Shown: positions 16,345 through 22,033 of the stretch, one piece after another | How the letters are laid out: each line of letters begins with the position of its first letter | Numbering within the stretch: the stretch's first letter is position 1 | Assembly (NCBI GenBank): GCA_001304015.1 | Contig: LJUY01000048.1 | Location: forward strand, 1-22,033 | DNA from: a candidate division Zixibacteria bacterium SM23_81 | Lineage (GTDB): Bacteria > SM23-81 | Direction: 5' to 3' | DNA: 22,033 nucleotides | Program-made: the position numbers and the translations under genes | Notes under the pieces: model-generated | Database searches by the model: none | Seen by the model: the letters and a program-made list of their open reading frames with translations, nothing else | What the model was told of the DNA's origin: nothing

Positions 16345-16350
16345 GGGAGG
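16345..16350 (+). promoter_or_regulatory. Ribosome binding site deciding the lipoprotein start
   Basis: GGGAGG lies 7 bases before ATG at 16358. An in-frame ATG at 16343 overlaps this site and has no ribosome site of its own, so 16358 is preferred. Confidence 0.7.
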
Positions 16351-16357
16351 TCTTTCC

Positions 16358-17125
16358 ATGTCCTGTCCTAGTCGAGTCAGTCACCTGGTTTTCTTCATCT
16401 GCCTGGCCCTCATCCTGATGAGCTGTGCCGGGCTGGTTCCTCCCAAAGTTCGGCTTCGCTCTCTGCTCATCCCTGCATCCAGCGAATTGGGAGAGGGTTA
16501 TACACAAGAGGCAGATGGCATGCTGGCATATCAACGACAGGGGATGAAGGTCACCGTCCAGTTCGTCACCGACGAGGAATTGAACGCCATGTTTCCCGAA
16601 CATTCGGACAAGGGACTTGCCTCCACCAATCCGTACACCTATGGAAATTGGGTGGATCCCGAACTGGGTTACACTCCCAATCGTTTCACCGTCTTCAAGG
16701 TCACCGTTCATAACTACACGTTGCCCAAGATTAACCTGAACCCGGCTGAGGTCGTGTTGACCTCCGATCGCGGCGACCGTCTCCCCTCCTATGTGCGCGA
16801 ATCCAAAGAAATAGGCCACTTGAGCTTCGAGGACTATTATCGGGAGCTTATGGGGCGAAGCGGTGTGGAGGAAAACCGGTTTGCCGAGCGTATGGGCCTG
16901 ATTCGCCAGACCTTATATGTAGATGGTAAAGTTTTTAAGGGAGACATGAAGGAGGGATTTTTGGCCTTTGATCCCTTAGACCCGAGAGTGAAAAAGGCCC
17001 AGCTGATTCTCAAAGATTTCGTTCTCCGCTATGACGCCAACGATTGGCCCGATCAGCTCATCGACCTGACCTTTCCCTATGACAGGCAGGTTCAGCAAGA
17101 AACCGAAGAAAAAGCTAAAAAATAG
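16358..17125 (+). CDS. Unrecognised lipoprotein
   Basis: A 255-aa protein whose family I do not recognise. The N-terminus is a lipoprotein signal (HLVFFICLALILMSCAG) with lipobox LMSC, so it should be lipid-anchored. The mature part is soluble, mixed alpha/beta, with the notable stretches VTVQFVTDEELNAMFPE, NPYTYGNWVDPELGYTPNRFTVFKVTVHN and PAEVVLTSDRGDRL. The F-T-V-F-K-V-T-V-x-N strand followed by P-A-x-V-V-L-T-S-D-R-G resembles small immunoglobulin-like lipoprotein domains, but this is only an impression. It ends in a charged tail (QQETEEKAKK). It is 6 bases from the next gene, so co-expressed with the GHL10-like protein. The longer start at 16343 is possible but less likely. Confidence 0.7.
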   Translation: MSCPSRVSHLVFFICLALILMSCAGLVPPKVRLRSLLIPASSELGEGYTQEADGMLAYQRQGMKVTVQFVTDEELNAMFPEHSDKGLASTNPYTYGNWVDPELGYTPNRFTVFKVTVHNYTLPKINLNPAEVVLTSDRGDRLPSYVRESKEIGHLSFEDYYRELMGRSGVEENRFAERMGLIRQTLYVDGKVFKGDMKEGFLAFDPLDPRVKKAQLILKDFVLRYDANDWPDQLIDLTFPYDRQVQQETEEKAKK

Positions 17126-17131
17126 GAGGAG

Positions 17132-18997
17132 ATGCGCCTGGCGCAATATATTATGTCCTCTCGTCGTATCAGCAAAAGTCTGCTTCTGACCATTATGGCA
17201 CTGGTCATCCTGGGTTTTACGTTGGACACCAGCTGGGCCGCCAATCCCGAGGGACGAGCTGTTTGGGTGACCCGGTGGGAGTATACCTCCGCCACGGGCA
17301 GCCTGTTATCCTCCAGCCATAAGGCCCGGATACGCCGTATTATGGACAGGGCCGTGGCGGGACATTTCAATGTCATCGTACTTCAGGTTCGAGGACAGGG
17401 CGACGCCTTTTACAACTCCAACTACGAGCCCTGGGCCTTTGAGCTCACCAGCACCTCACCCTCAGGCTTAGGGCAGGATCCCGGCTGGGATCCCCTCCAG
17501 TACGCCATAGACCAGGCTCATCAGCGGGGGCTGGAGCTTCACGCCTGGCTGAACACCTTCAACGCTTGGAGGGGGACCACCCCACCTCCCACGGGCATAC
17601 AGCCCGAACACATGTACAACGTTCATCCCGAATGGCTCTGCGCCGATTGGAACGGAACCCCCATGCCCTTGAACTCGGACTACGTGAGCTTCAGCCCGGG
17701 CAATCCGGAGGTCATCCAGCACGTCCACGATGTGGCCATGGATGTTGTCCAGCGCTACGACGTGGACGGCATCCACTTCGACTACATTCGCTATCCCAGA
17801 GATGTATATTCCCGGGATTTCGCCACCGACTCCCTGTTCTTCGAGGCGTATGGCATCTACCCCGACGAGAACACGGAGCTCTGGAAGGACTGGCAGCGCG
17901 ATCGCATCACCACATTCTTGCAGAATTTCTACTGGGAGGTCATATCCGTTAAGCCCATGGTTAAGATCTCCGCAGCCGTCATCGGCCGCTACAACTATCC
18001 CAGCTCAGGCTGGGACTGCTATAATACCGTCTACCAGGACGCCCGGCTGTGGGCCTCTCGGGGGATCGTGGACTATCTGGCTCCCATGATCTATTGGTCC
18101 CTGAGCGAGTTCGCCCCCTTGATACACGAGTGGACCCACTACTCCTACGGGCGGCATGTCTACGCCGGCATCCCCGCCTACAAAATGGACGAGTTCATGG
18201 GAGGATGGTCGGAGATCGAGGCCGAGATCGATACGGCCCGGGCGGCCAACGCCCAGGGCGTGCTCATCTTCCGCTCGGGGAGCCTCGACCCTAGTAGTGG
18301 TTACTACTGGACCGAGCTGGGGACCGACAGGTTCCGCACCTTGGCCACGGTGCCGCCCATGTGGTGGAAGGACAACGTGCCTCCGAACTCTCCGGATAAC
18401 CTCGCGGTCAACAAGGCAGGAGGACAATACCAGCTGTCCTGGGAGTCGCCTCCGCCAGCTTCTGACGGAGACGAAGCCTCCTACTACGGCGTTTACCGGA
18501 CCACAGGTCTCGCCATAGACGTGGACGATCCGGACCAGCTGATCCATCTCTCAGTTGGGCCGTCCACCGGTTTTACAGACACCTCGGCGGACTCCGGCAC
18601 TGCGTACCGCTATGCGGTCGTCGCCTACGATGACGGTGACAACGAGAGCGCTCCATCCCAGGAGGTAACCACCGCAGTCGAGCTGGTTCAGGAGAACACA
18701 CTACCCAGGACCAGTACCCTTCTTCAAAACTACCCCAATCCCTTCAATGCTAGCACAATTATCTCCTTTCAACTGGCCGGACATGAAAAAGCACTTGTGT
18801 CGACGACTGTAAAGATTTACAATGTCCTGGGACAGGAGGTGGCCATACTAGTGGATGGGACGCTGAAACCTGGTCAATACCAAACGCTCTGGGATGGCAG
18901 GAACTTACGGGGAGATGAGGTGGCCAGCGGGGTCTATTTTTACCGCCTCCAAGCAGGGAATCACCACCAGACGAGACGGATGATGCTCATCAGATAA
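17132..18997 (+). CDS. GHL10/DUF187 glycosyl hydrolase-like secreted protein with FN3 and T9SS type A-like sorting domain
   Basis: A 621-aa exported protein. The signal peptide ends near TSWA/AN (residue 36). Residues ~40-400 are the GHL10 (DUF187) TIM-barrel family: EGRAVWVTRWEY, FNVIVLQVRGQGDAFY, GLELHAWLNTFNAWRG and the hallmark DGIHFDYIRYP (~212-222), then VDYLAPMIYW and VYAGIPAYKM. A fibronectin type III domain follows (~408-500). Residues ~530-621 are a T9SS type A-like sorting domain: LLQNYPNPFNASTIISFQL, VKIYNVLGQEV, LWDGRNLRGDEVASGVYFYRLQAG and final RRMMLIR. It would be exported through T9SS and attached at the surface or released, acting on a polysaccharide or peptidoglycan-derived substrate; the substrate is unknown. 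AGGAGG lies only 2 bases before the ATG, unusually close, so in-frame ATG 17153 or CTG 17138 are possible starts. The signal peptide survives either way. Confidence 0.85.
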   Translation: MRLAQYIMSSRRISKSLLLTIMALVILGFTLDTSWAANPEGRAVWVTRWEYTSATGSLLSSSHKARIRRIMDRAVAGHFNVIVLQVRGQGDAFYNSNYEPWAFELTSTSPSGLGQDPGWDPLQYAIDQAHQRGLELHAWLNTFNAWRGTTPPPTGIQPEHMYNVHPEWLCADWNGTPMPLNSDYVSFSPGNPEVIQHVHDVAMDVVQRYDVDGIHFDYIRYPRDVYSRDFATDSLFFEAYGIYPDENTELWKDWQRDRITTFLQNFYWEVISVKPMVKISAAVIGRYNYPSSGWDCYNTVYQDARLWASRGIVDYLAPMIYWSLSEFAPLIHEWTHYSYGRHVYAGIPAYKMDEFMGGWSEIEAEIDTARAANAQGVLIFRSGSLDPSSGYYWTELGTDRFRTLATVPPMWWKDNVPPNSPDNLAVNKAGGQYQLSWESPPPASDGDEASYYGVYRTTGLAIDVDDPDQLIHLSVGPSTGFTDTSADSGTAYRYAVVAYDDGDNESAPSQEVTTAVELVQENTLPRTSTLLQNYPNPFNASTIISFQLAGHEKALVSTTVKIYNVLGQEVAILVDGTLKPGQYQTLWDGRNLRGDEVASGVYFYRLQAGNHHQTRRMMLIR

Positions 18998-19084
18998 TTA
19001 TCCAAGAACCTATGAGAGATGGGAGGTGATGTCCACAAAATTTGTTTCTTGGGATCGCGTTCTCAACTTTCACTCCTCATCGAT

Positions 19085-19090
19085 GGGAGG
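19085..19090 (+). promoter_or_regulatory. Ribosome binding site deciding the start of the large secreted protein
   Basis: GGGAGG lies 6 bases before ATG at 19097, directly ahead of a clear signal peptide. The frame could be extended to ATG 19019, but that would bury the signal peptide behind 26 extra residues. Confidence 0.75.
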
Positions 19091-19096
19091 CATAAA

Positions 19097-21742
19097 ATGA
19101 AACATTTCATATTCTCAATGGTCCTGGTCGTCTTCAGCCTGGCCTTTGTCACCCAGGCTCCAGCTCAGGTCACCGAGAGAGATACCCTCTATGTGGACAA
19201 CAGCCAGGGAGAGCCCTTTTATATCGAGACGGGCACTCCGTGGCAGGCTGGAACCCCTGGCTGGGAAGGTGAGCACCGCCTCGTGCTACTGGATGATCCC
19301 AGCAATATCAACCAGACGGCTCGATGGACCCCGGACATCAGCACCGCTGGCTACTATGCCGTCTCCTTCTACCTGCCGTACACCAGCAACTGTAGAAATC
19401 ACTGCCTGTACATCGTCTCCCCCTTCGGCACTACACCCGATTCCTCCTGGCATGACCAGAACTACAACAGCGGCAACTGGATCAACCTGGGAGTCCATTA
19501 CCTGCTGGCGGGAAGCGGCAACTATGTGGAGGTGGTCAACGACAGCACCAGCACCACCGGCTACGCCTTCCGCGCCGACGCCACCCGGTTCATCCTGGCT
19601 CCAGATCAGCGTGACATCGAGCCAGGCCAGAGACACATATACAATTTCGGGGAGGTACCGCTGCTGGACTCCAAAGACTGGGTGCTGCGCATCTACAACA
19701 TCGGCGGGACCGCCCTGACGGTGGACCAGGTCACCTTCGGGACGGCCGCATTTGCTCTGCAAGATCCCACCACTCCCATTGATATTGACCCAAGGAGTTA
19801 TCAGGATTTCACCGTTCGCTTTCTGCCCTTCGCAGAGCAGACCTTTAACGACACCATGAGGATCATCAGCAACGACGCCGACGAGCCCAGCATCCCCATC
19901 GCTCTGACGGGAGATGGGGTGGGCCAGTACGCCGTGGTCAACAACGACGACGGCCCTCCCGGCTATGTGGAAGAGGTGGGCGAGTGGCAAAACAGCAACG
20001 GAGCCGCCAGCTGTCCGGGAATCACTAACGCCGGCAGCCGTTATTCCGTCCTCAGCACCAATCCTGGAGCCACGGCCACCTTTACCCCGGACATTCCCGT
20101 CGAGGGTCTTTACAACATCTACTTTTGCGGACCGCCGACGGCAAACGCCTCCAATCACGCCCTGTGCGTGATTCGCCCCTTCGGCACGGTTCCCGAGTCC
20201 GTATGGATAGATCAGAATAACAACTATGCCGCCTGTGAGTGGATGGTGTTGGGCAACTATTATCTCATCGCGGGAACGCTGAACAACGTGTCCATCATCA
20301 ACGACGGCACGGGCGCTGGATACTGCATCCGTGCCGACCTAATGAAGTTCGTCAACGTCCCCGACTTCCCAGTCATTCACCTGCCCATCGACGACCATAC
20401 TTTCACGGACGTGCCCGTGGATGAAACGGAACAATGGGCCTTCGAAATCCAGAACCTTGGCAATGGCGACTTGACCATCTCCAACATCATCAACACCAAT
20501 CCCGACTTCTTCACCCTGGAATCTCCCACCAGTTTCCCCGTGGTCGTCCCCGGGCTAGGCAACATCACCGCCACGGTCAGCTTTCATCCCACCGAGATCG
20601 ACGACTTCGAGGCCATCCTGCGCATCGCCAGCGACGCCCTCAACTCCGACACCCTCGACGTCTTTCTGGACGGCAACGGCATCGGCAACTTCGTCCAGGT
20701 GGACGACACCGATCTCCTCGGCTTCACCATGGGCCACTATGAGGACGGCATTCCCGTAGCAGACACCTCCACCTGGGAGCTTTCCACCTCTATCTACGGG
20801 ATCGAAGGAACAAGCCTGTATACAGCGCTCTTATCGAATCCCGGCGCTTTCTGCAAATGGCAGCCCGACGTGCCCTCCACGGGAATCTACGACGTCTATG
20901 CCTCCTCGGTGCCCAGCCAGAATTCGTGCGACCGCACCCCCTATTTCGTCCACTACTCCCTGGGTTTAGTGGACACCGTCCAGGTGGATCAGAATACCAC
21001 CACCTCGGAGAACGTGTGGCTCTATCTGGGCCGATATGACTTCCAGCAGGGAACCATAGGCTATGTTGAGCTCATCGTCGACACCACCATCATTCAGCCC
21101 ACTCCGGCAGACACGGTGGTGGTCAGAGCCGATGCCATCAAGCTCACGGAGGCTCCCACGGGTGTCTTTCTGAGCTCCTTTTTCGCACAAGTGGAAGACA
21201 ACCAAGTGACGGTGCGCTGGGCCACCACCGATGAATACCACCTCCACAGCTTCAATCTCTACCGGCTGACCCAGGAAGGAGCACGACCCCATCCAAAGAA
21301 TCGGATTAACGAGAGGACCATCCAGGGAAAATCTCCCTATTCTTACGTGGATGATGGGGTGGAATTGGGGACAATTTATTACTACTGGCTGGAGCAGATC
21401 GACGAGACCGGGGCCAGCACATTTCACGGGCCCGCAGTGGCTGACCTGAGCGGCCTGGTGCCGACCATCTACCAGCTCTCCCAGAATTATCCCAATCCCT
21501 TCAATCCCGAGACCACACTGCGGTATGCCCTGCCCCGAGATGAGAAGGTTCAGCTCAAAGTCTTCAACATCCGCGGACAGCTGGTGAAGACGCTGGTGAA
21601 TGAGGATGTGAGGGCCGGCCATCACAACGTCGTCTGGAAGGGCCGCGACGACGCTGACCAAATTGTGGCCTCGGGCATCTATTTCGTCCAGATGCAGGCC
21701 GGCGATTATCGCCAGGTCCGCAAACTGGTGCTCATCAAATAA
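19097..21742 (+). CDS. Secreted multi-domain protein: three golvesin/CBM-like and two choice-of-anchor-D modules, T9SS type A-like sorting domain
   Basis: An 881-aa protein. The signal peptide is MKHFIFSMVLVVFSLAF... with cleavage near APA/QV. Modules alternate: golvesin/Xly CBD-like domain 1 (~25-171), choice-of-anchor-D/ASH-like Ig domain 1 (~172-275), golvesin-like 2 (~275-421), choice-of-anchor-D 2 (~422-532), golvesin-like 3 (~532-686), an FN3-like domain (~688-785), and the sorting domain (~793-881). The golvesin-like units share a pattern of aTWTPDIP..G.Y.Vy, V.IDQN, W..LG.Y and (F/C)RAD. The Ig units share NF/TFTDVPV..... W.. I.N.G. TLTV. The last domain has QNYPNPFNPETTLRYALP, VKVFNIRGQLVKTLVN, WKGRDDADQIVASGIYFVQMQAG and RKLVLIK. 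No catalytic motif is seen. It may bind glycans or act as an adhesin or surface-layer component. It follows the GHL10 gene by 99 bases. Confidence 0.82.
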   Translation: MKHFIFSMVLVVFSLAFVTQAPAQVTERDTLYVDNSQGEPFYIETGTPWQAGTPGWEGEHRLVLLDDPSNINQTARWTPDISTAGYYAVSFYLPYTSNCRNHCLYIVSPFGTTPDSSWHDQNYNSGNWINLGVHYLLAGSGNYVEVVNDSTSTTGYAFRADATRFILAPDQRDIEPGQRHIYNFGEVPLLDSKDWVLRIYNIGGTALTVDQVTFGTAAFALQDPTTPIDIDPRSYQDFTVRFLPFAEQTFNDTMRIISNDADEPSIPIALTGDGVGQYAVVNNDDGPPGYVEEVGEWQNSNGAASCPGITNAGSRYSVLSTNPGATATFTPDIPVEGLYNIYFCGPPTANASNHALCVIRPFGTVPESVWIDQNNNYAACEWMVLGNYYLIAGTLNNVSIINDGTGAGYCIRADLMKFVNVPDFPVIHLPIDDHTFTDVPVDETEQWAFEIQNLGNGDLTISNIINTNPDFFTLESPTSFPVVVPGLGNITATVSFHPTEIDDFEAILRIASDALNSDTLDVFLDGNGIGNFVQVDDTDLLGFTMGHYEDGIPVADTSTWELSTSIYGIEGTSLYTALLSNPGAFCKWQPDVPSTGIYDVYASSVPSQNSCDRTPYFVHYSLGLVDTVQVDQNTTTSENVWLYLGRYDFQQGTIGYVELIVDTTIIQPTPADTVVVRADAIKLTEAPTGVFLSSFFAQVEDNQVTVRWATTDEYHLHSFNLYRLTQEGARPHPKNRINERTIQGKSPYSYVDDGVELGTIYYYWLEQIDETGASTFHGPAVADLSGLVPTIYQLSQNYPNPFNPETTLRYALPRDEKVQLKVFNIRGQLVKTLVNEDVRAGHHNVVWKGRDDADQIVASGIYFVQMQAGDYRQVRKLVLIK

Positions 21743-21758
21743 TCCTGGCGAGGTTGTG

Positions 21759-22033
21759 ATGACGAAAAAAACTCTTATCGCGGTCGTCCTAACGCTTCTC
21801 TACTTGAGTTCACCGGCCTTCGGGGATGTCCTCAAGGCGGTGGATGGGCCCCGCCCCCTCACCGCCCAGGATCAGTACTTCATGCATCCCATCTGGTCGC
21901 CCCGGGGAGACCGCTTGGCCCTAGCAGGCCAAAACTATCAGGGACTTTGGGTTATCAACCTTCGGGACGGCCAACTGCGACAGATCAGCGACCAGCTGGG
22001 GGCAGGTTTTGGACCCAGCTGGGATCCTGACGG
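21759..22033 (+). CDS. Start of an exported TolB/PD40-type beta-propeller protein, partial at right edge
   Basis: From ATG 21759 the frame is open to the window end (91 codons read by hand). GGCGAGG (21747-21753) lies 5 bases before the ATG; a GTG immediately before the ATG is also in frame. The signal peptide is residues ~1-22 (MTKKTLIAVVLTLLYLSSPAFG). After it, MHPIWSPRGDRLALAG, GLWVINLRDGQLRQISD and GPSWDPDG show the WSP-G/LA and I-L-DG-LRQ-(I/L)(S/T) pattern of PD40 (WD40-like) propeller blades as in TolB. This is the first one or two blades; the remainder lies outside. TolB itself, a TolB-like surface protein or another T9SS cargo are all possible. It is 16 bases after the previous stop, probably the same transcript. 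Confidence 0.75.
   Translation, partial: MTKKTLIAVVLTLLYLSSPAFGDVLKAVDGPRPLTAQDQYFMHPIWSPRGDRLALAGQNYQGLWVINLRDGQLRQISDQLGAGFGPSWDPD

Noticed and set aside
19286-20158. A 290-codon minus-strand frame under the 881-aa protein
   Set aside because: It mirrors GC-rich codon structure of the plus-strand gene, with Val/Gly/Asp-rich low-complexity translation and no motif.
1-22033. CRISPR arrays, tRNA or rRNA genes
   Set aside because: No regularly spaced direct repeats and no recognisable tRNA or rRNA segments were seen.

Overview
The window reads as a chromosomal segment of a Gram-negative, probably uncultivated bacterium of the FCB group (Fibrobacteres-Chlorobi-Bacteroidetes relatives such as KSB1-, Zixibacteria-, Latescibacteria- or Calditrichaeota-like lineages). 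The clues are two secreted proteins ending in type IX secretion (T9SS) type A-like sorting domains (QNYPNPFN start, LIK/LIR end), a PorV/PorQ-type outer membrane barrel, an ExbB/ExbD pair, and coding DNA of moderate GC content. The phylum is an inference; there is no rRNA or other marker gene in the window.

Layout. (1) 1-363: an AT-rich fragment of a REP-associated tyrosine transposase (RAYT, IS200-like) on the minus strand, cut by the window edge. A GC-rich palindrome precedes it, and a second copy lies in frame inside the gene. (2) 384-2657, minus: a solute-binding lipoprotein fused to a MalF-type sugar ABC permease. It stops short of the usual permease end, right beside the RAYT element. 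(3) 2872-4713, plus, divergent: a cobalamin-binding corrinoid protein and a uroporphyrinogen-decarboxylase-fold protein, the pairing of a corrinoid-dependent methyltransfer system. (4) 4931-16155, plus: a seven-gene, tightly spaced block encoding a secreted discoidin/FlgD-Ig protein, a PorV-like barrel, an 870-aa probable outer membrane protein, a 1041-aa TPR protein, ExbB, ExbD, and a TonB-like transmembrane protein whose C-terminus is a DUF4159 domain. (5) 16156-16357: an intergenic gap holding a 78-bp imperfect inverted repeat. (6) 16358-22033, plus: an unrecognised lipoprotein, a GHL10/DUF187 glycosidase-like protein, a large multi-domain secreted protein with three CBM-like and two choice-of-anchor-D modules, and the start of a TolB/PD40-type propeller protein.

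The most interesting part is block 4. It has the parts of a proton-motive-force-driven trans-envelope machine: an inner membrane motor (ExbBD), a transducer with the TonB-type SxxxH transmembrane motif, a long periplasmic TPR protein, two outer membrane candidates and a surface adhesin-like protein. It lacks a TonB-dependent receptor, and the transducer has DUF4159 where TonB has its receptor-binding domain. Architecturally it resembles Tol-Pal or Agl-Glt assemblies more than a nutrient-uptake Ton system. That function is inference from gene content only.
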